Origin: Pogona vitticeps
Taxonomy: Eukaryota; Chordata; Lepidosauria; Squamata; Agamidae
Direction of reading: 5' to 3'
NCBI RefSeq assembly: GCF_051106095.1
Contig: NC_135793.1
Span: 2,895,501 to 2,959,500, forward strand
Length of the DNA: 64,000 nt
The notes under the pieces are model-generated. The model worked only from the letters and a program-made list of their open reading frames with translations, was not told the origin of the DNA and made no database searches. The position numbers were made by a program, and so were the translations under genes. The number at the start of each line of letters is the position of its first letter. The stretch's first letter is position 1. This document shows positions 10,329-22,845 of the stretch, piece by piece.

Positions 10329-10662
10329 GATGAGAGCAAATCAAGCCTGAGCTCTGAATAGATGCCAGGATTTCTTAATGGAGAGTCATCAAAAGACAAC
10401 ATTCACTGGAAAAGACTCAGTATTGCTGGAAGAGAGGAAGGCAGTAAGTAAAGAGTGAAGCCCAACGTGAAAAGGATCAGTTCAGTAAAGAAAACGACAG
10501 CCTTCAGTTTGCAAGGGTTGAGCAGGGCTGTTAAATATATGACCTTTTGGCGGTTGTTAATTCATAGGATTGCCTTAAGTTGCAAGTGACCTAATGGCAT
10601 ATACAATGCAACATTTTGTCATGCCTACTGCTATGTTCTTTATGTGTCTGTATTACCTTTTA

Positions 10663-10890
10663 GCTGGCTGGATAGCTTGGTGAGTTTGTTATCGGGCTGT
10701 GGAGCCAGAGGCTGGGAGTTTGATTCCTCACTTGGGTCTCCAGGGAGAAGAGTCAGCCTGTGTATCCCTGAGCACAGTCCCAGGGCATCCCCAGAAGAAG
10801 GGAAGAGTAAACCACTTCTGAGTATTCTGTACCTGGAAAACCTTGAAATGAGTTGCCATAAGTCAGAATTGACTTGACAGCACACAATTA
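10663..10890 (+). mobile_element. tRNA-derived SINE with L2-like tail
   Basis: A tRNA-like head (B-box like 'gggagtttgattcctc') is followed by a body 'cccagaagaagggaagagta' and tail 'gtcagaattgacttgacagc'. The tail resembles L2/MIR 3' ends. Eight more copies of the family lie in this window. Confidence 0.75.
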
Positions 10891-12507
10891 TTATTTTATT
10901 ATTACTACCTTTTAATGCCAACGCTAGTATTGATTCTTCCTGTTGGCAGTAATGGTCAAGTATTACATGTTTTTATATTATTTGTCTTTATAAATGCCTG
11001 TTTCCCATTACTCTGTTTAACTTTGCCAACTTATAGCTTTCCCACTTGGCAATTTGAAACGTATCTGATATAACTTTGAGGAGGCAAGCAATTCCATTGA
11101 GGTCTCTTTCTTTCTCATACATTGGTTTAAAAGGTGTTCCGTGACCACCTCAGAAGAGCCAGCCATCAATTTCTCTTGCAACCTGCATGAAACCCATCTC
11201 TTTTATACAGGCTTTTGTTGCTGAAAAATATCCGTAACACTGTATAATATTGTAACTTTTCTTCGCAACACCACCTCTGTATGCCAGGCTCTAGTGGAAA
11301 TTTTTTAGTGGTTGAAATCTATTGGTTTCTGTATAAATGCATTGTGATTATAATCAAGTTAGGATTTAGTTTAGGAAGAATAATGTGTAATCAGCAGCCT
11401 TTATTGACTGGAATCCTCTTGGCGTAACTCTTGCGAAGCCTGATGATGTTATTATCTGGAAATGGGAATGTTTAACTTAAATTAATTGAAAGGCAGGGCT
11501 CCCTTTTGCCTTTTTCTTAAAGAGCTTAAACTGTTGTAACCTTATATGGCATGTGCTTCTACACAGAGACACCCCTTTTGCAGCCTCAGGATAGAGGGGA
11601 ACCTTTAATCAAAAAATCCCTGCTGAGTCATCCCGGGAAATCCCAACTGCAAACAACGGTGGTCTGGTAGCCATTTTTTGAACCATTTACCACGAGGCCA
11701 AATGTCTAGTCAGCGGAGTATGATGATATGGTGACTAGTTTTTTTTTGTTGTGCTTTTTTTAAAAAAAAAACAACTATTTCTGGATCAGTTTCTGTAAAA
11801 GTGATACAGTCGACCATGAACTGAATTTTTAAAAATTAAAATGTCAGCGTGGTAGTCCTCTAAAATTACCAGCAAAATAATGAAATGCTAACCAGCGTTC
11901 AGTTTCTTGTTCTGTACTTCATCAACTCATCTTTAGTCTCAGAGTGCTTAATTTCCAGCTAGCTGATCGTTGCGGCCTTCCATTATTGAATAATTCCGTC
12001 CTCATCAGCTGACTAAATTGACTCTGTAATTTATAGCCTGCATGTGCCAGTAGTTTTCCATCCTCAGACTACGGACTTAATCATGTTTAGGGTCTGAGTT
12101 GGTGAACTGTTGAGTGGAAATGCTCTTTCATGTGTTGATGAAGAGTGTCTCTAGATTGTACAGTTAAAACACTCCGATGGCATTTTATCTGCGTAGGCTT
12201 CATTATATGGACTCCTGGGATTTGTAGTACGGTGAGGAACTTGGGCTTCCTCACCATAGTCTGCAGATGGCGTGTGCACTAGAATTCTACCAGAGAATTT
12301 TAAATCCTTCCCTAAATCAGAAATCCAAGGAGGAAGTGGGGATTAAGGAGGAAAGAGAGAGAGAAATTGAGCCATGGCAGTTAACGTTGCACCAGCTCTG
12401 TAATATAGATACACTCCAAGTTGCATCAAGTTTATTAAACAGTGTGCTGTACATTATTGTGCCACAGAATGTGTCTAGCAAGAACCACCTTTGAGGTTAG
12501 TGTAGAC

Positions 12508-12642
12508 CAGTGGTCCCCAACCTTGGGCCTCCAGATGTTCTTGGACTTCAACTCCCAGAAGCCTTCACACCACCTCTGCTGGCCAGGATTTCTGGGAGTT
12601 GAAGTCCAAGAACATCTGGAAGCCCAAGGTTGGAGACCACTG
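12508..12642. mobile_element. hAT-type palindromic MITE with intact target duplication
   Basis: A 135-bp hairpin element from CAGTGGTCCCCAACC to GGTTGGAGACCACTG. It is flanked by a perfect 8-bp duplication GTGTAGAC (12500-12507 and 12643-12650), which identifies hAT-superfamily transposition. Non-autonomous: no coding capacity. Confidence 0.9.
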
Positions 12643-12674
12643 GTGTAGACCTACACAGCAATGCAGCCTTGGGC

Positions 12675-12812
12675 ACTGGATCCTAAACTTGGGGTCCCAG
12701 TTCTTGCAGTGCATCTTCTAGGAACCCTGCCTAGCCCACACAGCTAGTGGTTAAGGCTTCTGGGAGTTGTAGTCCAAAGAACACTCATTGCTCCAGGTTT
12801 GGATACTACTGG
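12675..12812. mobile_element. Older copy of the hAT-type MITE
   Basis: Arms 'cctaaacttggggtccca' and 'ttctgggagttgtagtcc' with an eroded end 'ggtttggatactactgg' match the same family with many substitutions. Confidence 0.5.
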
Positions 12813-14481
12813 TTTTGGCGCTTTGTATTGGTATACCTAATATTTGATACAGTTTCTAAAGAAGTGGCTGTGTTTGTATCTCTCAGCATGTTGGTAAAAA
12901 TAACATGGGGAGGAAGAAATAGAGAAAAGGCAAAACATTGTAGCATTTTAAAGACTCCGAGAGTTATTGCAATTTGAACTTTTATGGATCAGAATTGGCA
13001 CATTTCAGACACAAGGACTGGGAACCGTTGTCAAGGTGGCCCTGTTAGACTATATATTAATCCTTTTCAGATTGTTCTGAGCCACAAGCTTGGAATTTGT
13101 TGTGCCATGTCACACATTCTTTGGAATAATGCAAGAACGGTTTGGTTGAACGGACTCTAAATGCCTCACTGAGTAAACAGAGCCTCCCATTCTAGTAGAG
13201 GAAAGGCACGGCTGCCTCCTGTAATGTCCACTCTCAATGTACAGACTTAAGAATTCAACCAGAGATTGTTCTGCAGAATGTTGACGTGTCCTGTTGGAAT
13301 GAAGGGGAGCTGTGGAGGAACATGAGATGGTCCGTTTATTTCACGGAACAGGGCTTGTGCTAGAAAACTTGCTGTTGCTTTGATTTCCCTTGCTAGCCTT
13401 CGTTTTGTTAGGCTTTTCTTCTGCATTTAAGTAAAATCTTCCTAGTGAAGTTTGCAGAGTGAGAAAAGGAGAGATGAATGCAACAGGTGAAGGTGTCTTG
13501 TATCGACTGCTAAGATTTAGCATCTTCTATTCTAAGCCATCCATTCCCTTTTCTGTTAACACAGAAATAGCAAGCAAGGTTCAGATACTAGGTAGATGGT
13601 GTGACTAACAGGGCACAATCTGTCTCTTTTTCTTTCAGAATGTGTCTGGTTAATTTATAAAGCAATATTTTTTCTGATTTTGACAGCCATGCCAATTCAA
13701 ATACTGTCCTTTCCTAAGATTTAGGCCCGATGTTTGTGCTTCATGTGTGATGGAGGAAGATCTTTGGATATCTGAGCACTTGTTTTCTGTGCCAGATCTG
13801 CTTGGGCATTTAGATGTTAGTGTCTCTTTAGTAAAGCTTTTTTTGTACTACAATATTTCTTTTCAGTGTTGTCTTGTTTGTTTCTCCCCCGGTACTTTGC
13901 ATCTGCAGAATGTAAATGTTTGGTGCTTGAAATGACTTTATCAAAAGGAGATTTATTAATGTCAAACTTGAGGGACTCGGAGTCAGCATTCCTCGTGATA
14001 GTCCAGTTTATAAATTTTGAAAGGATGTCATGGGAAAATTAACCCTTGGAATTAATCACTACCCTGGGCCAAAAGTAGGAATTCTTTTCAGTATGAGATG
14101 CAGATTTTAACCCTTGTATCTACCGTGCACTCGTATTAGTGATAAATGCCTTCATTGATCCACCAATTAGTGTGTTAATTGTTCTTCCAAATATGTCCCT
14201 ATCCACTTGTCCAAACCCTGGAGATGCTGTTATTTTTGTCTTCGGGGGGGGGGGGGGGACGTATTTTACTTGCATTTTCCTCTAATTTGAATGAATGAGG
14301 AAGTGTAGCTTTCGGTTTTCCCAGGGAGCTAAAACGGGTTCCTAGTGATGCTGCTTCCTGGAAGAATTGGGTATTCTTTTCCTTCTCTATTTTCCTATCC
14401 TCCAGTCCTGTATGGATTCCAACAGCATTCGGTAGACTTTGACACCAAGCTTAATGGGAGCCATTAGGAGTTTTTCCGTAC

Positions 14482-15124
14482 CTAAGAGCTAAATGGCTTA
14501 TGTTTCTTGTTCGTACTGCAGTCACTGTTGTTACACTGACTCGTTGTTTTGAGGAACATCTTGACATGATAGTTCCACTCCTGCTTGTCAAAGAGGTTTA
14601 GGAATTTTGGGGATTTCTGTTTGACTCTGTGGTTTCTGAGCTGTGGAGTCCTGCCAGGCTCAAGCTCAACCACCATGCTGTTGAATATCTGTAGGGTGCA
14701 GATTGTGACGTGCTCTGGAGATTTGGAGTCTGGTGCCCTTGATATATCGCCGGCTGTCTCTTTGTCTGAGTTGGATTCTGTACTTGCTTACGGACTTGGA
14801 CGTGGCCCAGTAAACCGAAGCGCAGTTTTGAAGAAGAGGGAGGCCTTGTAGAATGGTGCTTCCCAGGGGTGCTGGCAATACATAAAACCTGTTCATGGTG
14901 GATTTCAGTTCCCATGAAGGAGCAAGTATGCAGTGTGGGCATGTTCCTGCACTCAACAGTGTTGTAGAAACCCAAAGGGCAGTTTCTTTGGCACTCCATG
15001 TTCTGGTGATTGTCTCGGCTGTATTACTGTAATGTCCTGTGCCCTTGAAAGCACTTGGAAATTTCGACTCGTAGCGCTTCAGTAACACAAGAATCTGGTC
15101 ACGATCTTCCACCACTGGGAACAC
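14482..15124 (-). other. Unrecognised antisense ORF block
   Basis: Three overlapping minus-strand frames of 152, 133 and 64 codons cover this block. One starts MFPVVEDRDQILVLLKRYES; another contains NCPLGFYNTVECRNMPTLHT; the last ends WNYHVKMFLKTTSQCNNSDC. Composition resembles decayed protein-coding sequence more than random intron, which would fit a retropseudogene or a degraded exon. I recognise no family, see no poly-A tract or duplication, and cannot exclude chance. Confidence 0.25.
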
Positions 15125-16104
15125 TGGAGTAAAATTCCTTGCCTCTAAGCTAAAGGACTTCTGATTACATTTTGGTGGCGGTGGTGGTTGGTTTTTTTGG
15201 GAACAGAATTCGGCTACGTGGAACTTGCCTGTGGAAAACTCCTATTGATTTCTCTGGACTTTGAATGTTCAAGGGCAGCTGTAAAGTCTTTGGCATATAT
15301 ATCATGTCCTTATATGTACAGTACTGAGTGATTCCCTCAAATGTCCTCTGGGGGATTCTGGATATATTTTTTCCCCTTTATTTGTATAAAACACCACTGT
15401 ACACCGTGATTTAGCTGTCCTTATGCCTTCATGCTTCTAAAGCCAGAATGGAAAACATGCAATTGAAAAATTACTATTTTTCCATCATCTTATAATCTTG
15501 TAGAATGTAATTACTGGGAAAGCGCTTTCTCTTTATTTTATTGTACAGAAAAGTGTATTGATACTTGAAACACAGCACTATGTGAACAGAATTCAAGCAC
15601 TTCTCAAATACATGTTCCTTCTGAATTGCATTATCAACTCCGCCAGTCAGTCGTGACTCTCCTGAAAAGCGGTGTTTAGGTAAGGATGCCCGGTTGCTAA
15701 GCAATGGGCATCAGAGGCTTAAACACTTAAAGCTGTAGTGCAGAGTTTTCCCTTCTGAGTGATGAAATATTTTCATGTCACAACTTAGAAGGTTGTAGTA
15801 CTGTTTCCCCCCTTTCCTTCATTGGGATTCAAAATATGTTTTGTACAAGAGAGTCTGTATTATTGTACAAAGGTTTAAAGCTTTGAAATGGTTTATAGTT
15901 TGACTCTTTTTTTTAGCACTGTCACATACAATGAAAGACAGTATTATCTACAGCAGGGGAATAATCATATCTATTTACAGTAATGATTTAGGTGATGTTC
16001 ATGTATCTTTTAAACCATGATCTGTTTGCAAATTAAGTTTTATCAACTTACTGCATTTAGGTCAGTGTACTAATGACTAATCTCAATTAAAAGTAGATTT
16101 ATAA

Positions 16105-16234
16105 GCAGAAATCCAATAGTAAGTCACAATTAGAGTAGACTCATTGCAGTGGAACTTACATAGATGTTAGCTCAACAAATTCCCACAGATTCAGTAGGCC
16201 TACTCTAATTGCAACTTACTACTGGCTATCACCT
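16105..16234. mobile_element. Small palindromic MITE, family A
   Basis: Inverted arms 'ccaatagtaagtcacaatta' and 'ctctaattgcaacttactac' enclose a centre with 'acttacatagatgttag'. A second copy lies at 19290-19425, which supports a real repeat family. Confidence 0.6.
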
Positions 16235-16272
16235 GTTGAATCAATTGCTGGATGATAATTCAGCACTTAGAT

Positions 16273-16448
16273 ATCTAATGCAGTATAGTGGATAAAGTGA
16301 CCAGCTAGGACTCAGGAGACCTGGATTCGAATTCCTGCTCAGCTATGGAAACTCACTGGTAAAGCCATTCCTTAAATATCTCACTAACCTTGGAATGCCT
16401 CTTGAGATCATTATGTCAGTTCCAACTTGATGGCACATATCAAACAAA
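16273..16448 (+). mobile_element. tRNA-derived SINE (L2-tailed type)
   Basis: The head 'gcagtatagtggataaagtg' with 'gacctggattcgaattcctg' (B box) is followed by 'ctatggaaactcactgg' and the tail 'gtcagttccaacttgatggc'. Diverged. Confidence 0.65.
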
Positions 16449-16866
16449 TTCAGAACTTAAATAAACCATGTAAAATATTTTTACCACACCTTTCTCCTCG
16501 AAAGGACCCAAGGCAGCTAGTAAATATCACTGAGCCAGTGAGTCTATTCTCATTGCAGGATTCTGGCCATTGTTTGATGTCTCCATTTTAATTGTCATTG
16601 TTATATATATACTGTATATAGTTTATATAAGCAGTACCAGACTTCATGGTATCCCATGAAGGAAGCAGGTAACCTAGCAAATAATACAGAAGTTGGTTAT
16701 TTCTGAATTCCTATTATTAGCTGCAGAAGAGGGGTGAAAGCTTAGCAGTAAAGAACTTTGACCTTGGGCGTCCTTCTTCTGTCCTGCCAACAAAGATGGT
16801 TAGTCCAACAAGCTTGAACACCAGAAAATGTCCTTTGTGAAACCTAAAAACACAGTGGATTCTTGT

Positions 16867-17410
16867 TCAAAAGATACAAATGTACGATGGACAGAAGGAG
16901 AAAGATGGGAACAATCTGCATTTTTCAAACTTGAGAGACGTGACTGCTGGGTGTTTCTCCCGGGGTTGGAGCTTCTCGGTTTGATTCAAAAGGTTTGATG
17001 AATTGCCTTGTACTGTAATGGTTTTGGCGAAAGTGCTGTGATAGCCCAGAGGCTGCAAAAGATGCTCTTAAAACCACATGAACTTTACAGCATGCTTGTA
17101 TGGCCCAGGACCTTGAAGTGTGGGCAAATAATGAACTATCCTTCAAAGAGAGCATATCCTGTTCATTTTTTGATGCCCATAGTTGGAGCACGCCCTGCAC
17201 AATGGCCATCAGGAGGGTGTCATGGGGTGCCAAGACCAGCAGAGGGCCCACCAACACAATAGCACGTTCATACATAGTCATGTTCTTCGTGTGGTGCAAG
17301 GAAACCCCCATGAGGTCAAGGAAATTCTTTGCAGTGGAAACTGGGGACAGACTGGACCCCAAGTGGATGTAATGGTCACTCTGTTTCTCATACTCAGAGA
17401 TAGGCAGCAT
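16867..17410 (-). other. Unrecognised antisense ORF block
   Basis: A 161-codon minus-strand frame (17410 to 16925) contains KNFLDLMGVSLHHTKNMT, YERAIVLVGPLLVLAPHDTL and HFRQNHYSTRQFIKPFESNR. A second frame continues to 16867. It reads like degraded protein. It is about 1.7 kb from the other unrecognised block and on the same strand, so both could derive from one inserted gene copy. No family recognised. Confidence 0.25.
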
Positions 17411-17810
17411 TGTTCGGATACTTCAGTGGGTCCTAAACGTGTCATTCTAGGTGTGTGTGTGTGTGGGCAGGGGGCACACAGGCAAAAGTGTGGAAGTTCA
17501 TTGGAACAGTTGGAATCCAGACTGGCAGGGCTCTAAACACAGTCCCCCGTCCGTTTCTCAAAATGTAGTAATGGCACAGGAATGCTTTTCATTAAAACAA
17601 GACATAATTACGCCTCGTAAACATTAATGTAGAGGCAGTCATGCTTCTTGTCACATGACTCGGCCTCCCCCTCCCCTCCCCATCCCCGTTTAATGGGGAA
17701 AGTGACACAGCTGAATTTTCTTATTAGCTTCTCAACCTAAGTTGACACTTAAAAAAAAGAAGCAGCCGCAGAAACTCCAGTGAGTCATGGAAGTGGGTGT
17801 GTTTCTGCAG

Positions 17811-17945
17811 AGAGCAGCTTTCGTAATGCATCCATAGAAAACCCCTGTACGCAGACAGACGCAGCCCTGGCGGCACAGTGCTAGGCGTGTAAGTCTTCAG
17901 CGTGGATGACAGCGGAGCTGGTGTCGTTATTAAAGGCCCTCGGAA
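17811..17945 (+). other. ZC3H12B: Candidate 5' non-coding exon of ZC3H12B
   Basis: An acceptor-like tract ending 'tttctgcag' (17802-17810) and a strong donor gaa|gtgagtatgg (17945/17946) bracket 135 bp with more CpG than its surroundings. It could be an internal 5' UTR exon or an alternative first exon. There is no transcript evidence here. Confidence 0.3.
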
Positions 17946-18439
17946 GTGAGTATGGCTGGGTGCTTGGAGGTAGATCTTAATCTGCTTTTAAAGTCTGCGA
18001 GTCACACTTGTGGACAGTTTCAAATGGACAAAGTGTGGGGAGCAAAGTAGTTAACCCTCCACCTGCCAAAGCCTGAACCTTTAAATTCCTCCCAGTTGTT
18101 TGTATTCTTGATAGCATTGCATTTTGCATGCTTTAGCTTTTTCTGTGAGAATAAAATTATGTTGCGGAAACAATTTGGAGATACGCGGGGACGGGTGGTG
18201 TGTCCTCTCTAGGTTGCTTCGCTGTAGAAGAGCAGTTCCAGACTTAGTTATGCCTTCGCTTTAAGTATAGAAAAGAGATGGTCCTGTATTTTTTAGCCTT
18301 CATCTTCATAGCAAGGGGCACAAGAGAATATTAGAGGCAGAGAACTTTGTATAGTTACTGACAAACAAGGTGTTCAGCAGTGCAAATAATACTTGATCAA
18401 ACTGTTACCTTGGGACTTCACTAGCAATTACAGTAGTGT

Positions 18440-18634
18440 ATGCAGAGTTTGTGAGTTCAGTTCCCCACTTTGCTTCTTGCGAGAAGAGCCATCCTGTGTA
18501 GCCTTCAGAAAGCTGCACAGTCCCCAGAAATGCCCCCAGAAGAAGGGAATGGGAAACCACTTCTGAGTGAGTGCAAAACCCTGACAAGGGTTGCAATAAA
18601 TCAGAATTGACTTGACAGCACATCATCATCATTA
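18440..18634 (+). mobile_element. tRNA-derived SINE with L2-like tail
   Basis: Body 'ccagaagaagggaatgggaa' and tail 'atcagaattgacttgacagc' followed by a CAT-rich tract. The head is partly lost. Confidence 0.7.
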
Positions 18635-19289
18635 GAACAGACAAAATAATTTCTGATTTAAAGATTCTTCATAAGTCTGTCTGGAAATTTTCGCCATTAC
18701 TTACAATTGCATTTCTGTTTTGTCTTCTCTGCTTTGCTTTGTATGTCCTGGTGTCTCCTTTTGTGCAAGTTTTAAAGTTGTTCTTAATAACGTTTGAGCA
18801 GCTGTAACTATGCCTCCTAACTGCACAGACTGATAATTTGAGATAGTGCAGAAAGTACAAGTGGGGAAGCCTACAGGTACCTCTGAGGTCATAATCCTTC
18901 CAACCCAGATTAATTTTTTGACAGAAACAGTGAGTTCCTACTTTAGTGGCATTTGGGTATCACTGACTTTCTGTCGATTTCAGACATTGTTTCTGATTTT
19001 TTTTCCCTGTTCTGAAGGGAAGTTTTTTTAAACTGCCAACCTGAGGTCCTTAAAATGAAAATTACTGTCCCTGGGGGCCTTCTGGAGCAGAAGTAGGTCT
19101 CCCCCCCACTCTAATTTCTTTTCCTTTGGGGGGAAGAAGTTGGGGTCCCCTTGGAGACCACAGAAGTGCCCCAGGGGAAAACCAAATGCTGCCAGTGGGC
19201 CACAGGGCGGCCACCATGTTTTCTGTTACGTTCCATATATTGCCATAAACCTGTATGAGCTCCACAAACAGTCATATGTGTAGTAAGCA

Positions 19290-19425
19290 GTAACTGAAAT
19301 CTGGTATTATGTCAGAACTTGAATAGGCCCATTGAATCAGTGGAACTTGCATAGGTGTTGATGCACCAAATCCCTACTGATTCAATGGGCCTGCTGTAGT
19401 TGCCACTTACACTAGATTTCAGCCA
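19290..19425. mobile_element. Small palindromic MITE, family A
   Basis: Inverted arms 'ggcccattgaatcagtggaa' and 'tgattcaatgggcctgctg' and shared central text identify it as a relative of the copy at 16105-16234. Confidence 0.6.
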
Positions 19426-20010
19426 GTGTAGAATTTCATCTACATCTGTTTTTGGTGAATTTGCAAAGTTCAGGGTACTTAATGTGATTTGTGACGAATG
19501 AAAACTATTCTTAAGTGTTGTTTGCCTATCCAAAGAAATGTTCAATTTTTGGGTAAAATGCCTGTGTAAAGAGAAAGAAAAGTGCAAAATTGTAGGGCAA
19601 AGGTTTCCTGATTCCCAAGGGGTGTAGCGGTCCTTTCTGACAGACTGTTTGCAAAGTACCCTCCGTTGCCTTATTACTGTCCAGTGATTTCACAGTGGTG
19701 TCCTAGGAAGGTAGACTGCTCTTTCCATGGAGGTTTTAACTTAAAACCGAGTGACTTGAATTATAATTGATTTGATTATTGTCATAGATGGGTGTCCCAG
19801 CCCTGCTAGTCGTGCATGTGATAGATTCCCATTTAGCTCTTTCCCAGCCTATATTGGGAGCTTCTTTAGAGGAGAGACTCTTAAGTAGTGAAACTGATGG
19901 AGACAGTGAAGTTAAGATGACATCTCCCTCAGTCCTGTTGTTCTTGGGGTCTTCTGTCTGTCTCTCAAGGTGTCACTTGAATAGTCAGTCTATGTAATGA
20001 ATGCCCACAG

Positions 20011-20072
20011 GTGGCTGATGATACGTCTGCTGATCCTTCCAACGGCCACACCGTCATCGGTGGCAGGAGGAA
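20011..20072 (+). other. ZC3H12B: Candidate internal exon upstream of ZC3H12B CDS
   Basis: An acceptor 'tgcccacag' (ends 20010) and donor ggaa|gtaagt (20072/20073) bracket 62 bp that is CpG-richer than the flanks. In one frame it reads VADDTSADPSNGHTVIGGRR. Spliced to 22846 the frame continues NSSLFQGTYDQPSVYQLSNA and stops at 22930-22932, before the ZC3H12B start, so it would be an upstream ORF or untranslated exon. Confidence 0.4.
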
Positions 20073-20721
20073 GTAAGTCTGCCTGGTGTAATTCTCCATC
20101 TGTAGATGTCGTAATGAAAACAAGCCCCATACACATAAATGTGTTTCCTAGACTTAGAATTCCCCCTCTTCATTTGCATAGTTCGCCTGGATTGCTAAAG
20201 GAGGGATCGGCTTACTCAGCTGCTTCCTTTCCAATTTCTGTATCAGAAAGCAAGGGCCATAATGTGTTTTAAAGTTGAAATGAGCAAAGCATTCCAGATG
20301 GCAAAACACCGTTCTGTAATTTCTTGGAGTTTCCCAATTGCTTTGTTTATTTCTTAAGTTCAATTTTCCTTGGCCACGTGTCAGAAAGGGGGGGAAAAAA
20401 GGATTATTAGCGGTACTTCTTTGCCAGTCTCTTCCCCCACCCCCACCTTTGCTGGGAAATTGGTTGGTTGGACATAACATGCATGCAGTCACCAGAATTC
20501 AGAACTTCTATCTACTTGGGTCAATCTCTATGAAAATTGATAGTCCAATGTCTCCCTTCCCCCTTACCACTTATGTTGCTAGTCTATCATACGTTTGCCT
20601 TATTGGTCCCTATGAACCTCTGTAGGGTCTAGAGGTAATTGATAGCTGCAAGGATTCATACTGAACCCCCAGAAGAGGATAGGAGACAGAAATGCTGGGG
20701 AGGAGTGTGTGTTGGGGCTCA

Positions 20722-20960
20722 TCATCATCATAATTGCATGCCATGAAGTCAATTCTGAGTTATGGTGACCCTTTCCAGGGTGTTTTTTTTTTTAGGTATA
20801 GGGCACTCAGAAATGGTTTCCCCTTCCCTTCTTCTGGGGGTGCTTCTGGGATTGTGCCGCTGGTCCAAGGCCACCCAGGTTGGCTGTTCCCCTGGGAGAC
20901 AAAGTGGGAAATCCAACTTCCACAGCCAGAGACTTAAGCACTGAGCTATCGAGCCAGCTG
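20722..20960 (-). mobile_element. tRNA-derived SINE with L2-like tail
   Basis: In reverse: tail 'gccatgaagtcaattctgag', body 'cccttcttctgggggtgc', head 'ccacagccagagacttaagc' with 'actgagctatcgagccagct'. Confidence 0.8.
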
Positions 20961-21807
20961 TGTTGGGCCCATGGATGAACACAATTCTGTTATATCTGTA
21001 GAATATTATTTAAACAGTTAAAATGATAGAACTGTATCTAGATGGAAATGTGGCTGGATTGTGGGGTAGAAGGAAGCACAAATGAAGGTCTTGTGATGGT
21101 CAATGATCCATCCTCCTAAAGATTCCTTTACCAGGTGCAGTGGAGGAAGAGTGACAGCCCATCCGGTGGGAGTGAGGATTTGGAAGGAAAGGGCTGACAC
21201 CTTAAGTATAAGCTTGGATTTAGACCAAGTTAGGTTGGCTAGACAGCTGGGCTAAAAAAAAATAATAAAAAAGGAGCCAGCCTGCTGGACCCAATAAAGA
21301 AGTGAGCCAGGGAGGGCTTGGATGTTAAAGAAGCCAGTTGGGACGGAGATGCAAGTGTGCAGGCAGATAGGGCTTGGCCGGTAGGTGCCTGGTGAGATTT
21401 TAATTGAGGAAGCGAGCAGAGCTACCATTGCGTTTTGAACAAGCTGAGGAAAAGTCCCGGAAGGGGCTAAAGGTGCTTTTGAAAATGTTAATAAAAGTAA
21501 ATAGCTTTTCTAGAAGAAACTTCTTGTTTTTGGTAAGTAATTCTGCTCTTGAAGTCCTGTGTGGAAGTTTATGCTGCCACAACGAATTGGCAGATGTGTT
21601 ATAAGATGCATACCGTGTCTTTATTAGAGCAACCACCAAGCTTTATCCCTTATTGAGATTTTTAAAAATAAACAGCAGTTTTAGTTCTATATTCCTGCTA
21701 GGGCGCATTTTATACCCGGATCAGTGGATAATTGATTTAACAGAACTCCTGTTAATATTAAATGTCATCCTGTTAGTCTAAGGGTTATGCCAGCAGTGAC
21801 ATAAAAT

Positions 21808-22092
21808 ATCGTATTTTTGCTCCATAAGATGCACCTCTCCATAAGACGCACCAAATTTTTAGTAGAAGAAAACAGGAAAATAATAATCTGTTTTCTTCTC
21901 CTAAAAATTTGGTGAGCCTTATGGAGAGGTCCGTCTTATGGAACACACCCTAGGACTCTTTGGAGGCTCACCCTGTCCCCCCCCCGTGGGGCCAGTGGGG
22001 GTGAAATCACCAGCTTCACTCCATAAGACACACAGATCCCCCCCCCACTTTTTTTTTGGGGGGAGTGCATCTTATAGAGCAAAAAATACAGT
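21808..22092. mobile_element. Palindromic MITE with 'cataagacgcacc' arms
   Basis: Ends ATCGTATTTTTGCTCCATAA and, inverted, ACTGTATTTTTTGCTCTATA are imperfect terminal inverted repeats. Inside, 21840-21945 forms a strong hairpin (arms 'caccaaatttttag' and 'ctaaaaatttggtg'). The superfamily is not assigned. Confidence 0.65.
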
Positions 22093-22845
22093 AAATTTAT
22101 TTAGCCCCTTAAAACAGTAGGGAGTACAAAAAAGTTTTGATCATCCTTAGACACTGGCATATGCCCACCTCTCACCTTCAGCAAGATGTCTCAGACCTCA
22201 AAGGTACACTGACTAAAAACCTTCCCTGACCTAGCACTTTCCATGGGTATTGTACTTCAGCTCCCTCATTCTCGGCTAGCACAGTCATTGGCTCACCTGG
22301 CTGGGATTTACGGAGTTTGTAGTTGAACACATCCAGAAGGCACCACATTGGAGAAGGCGACATTAAAGTTGAGTTCCTTCCAAGGCGAATCACTGAGAAG
22401 AGCCATCGGCACCTATGAGCCGACTGTGTGACTCCCAGGTGTTTTGGCAGGTAGTCAGAGCTGCACGATATGACCGTGTAGACTCATAACATAGTTTTTT
22501 CAGCATGTGGGTGAGGGGGTTCAAGCACATCTCTTTCCTTTCTCCACATTGGGGACATGGTTTCTAATTCATAACTGATGTTGTGACAGGCAGCTATCTG
22601 ACAATGCATTGACTTCAGTAGTGAATTACGTATGTGGGCGGTGCAAGTGTAATTGCTGTTACTGTCTCTGATGCAGTCACTGGGAGAATGGGGGCAATGG
22701 AACTAAATTTGCTGTGAAGAAAACCGTAACAGAACAGTAAAATCGAATAAAAATGTGTTTCGTAAGCACGTTCATTGTTTTGCATTAGTTAATAAAAGCT
22801 AATGCCGTGTGTCATATGTTCCTTCTCTCTCTCCCCCCTCCCCAG

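Larger units (their letters stand above)
7689..22845 (+). other. ZC3H12B: ZC3H12B 5' intronic region
   Basis: About 15 kb between the CpG island and the first coding exon. Identified contents are listed separately: LINE tails, hAT-type elements, SINEs, two related palindromic MITEs, a larger MITE, two antisense ORF blocks and two candidate non-coding exons. Stretches 10900-12190, 12830-14480, 15130-16080, 17550-17800, 18640-19280 and 21000-21800 showed nothing I can name. A worn element with a 'gtttgtagttgaacacatcc' arm lies near 22235-22370. Confidence 0.5.

Noticed and set aside
10663-10890. Possible tRNA gene from A/B-box-like sequence (also at 45075, 53598, 61045)
   Set aside because: The tRNA-like head is followed by the SINE body and L2-like tail and does not fold into an intact cloverleaf; these are SINEs.
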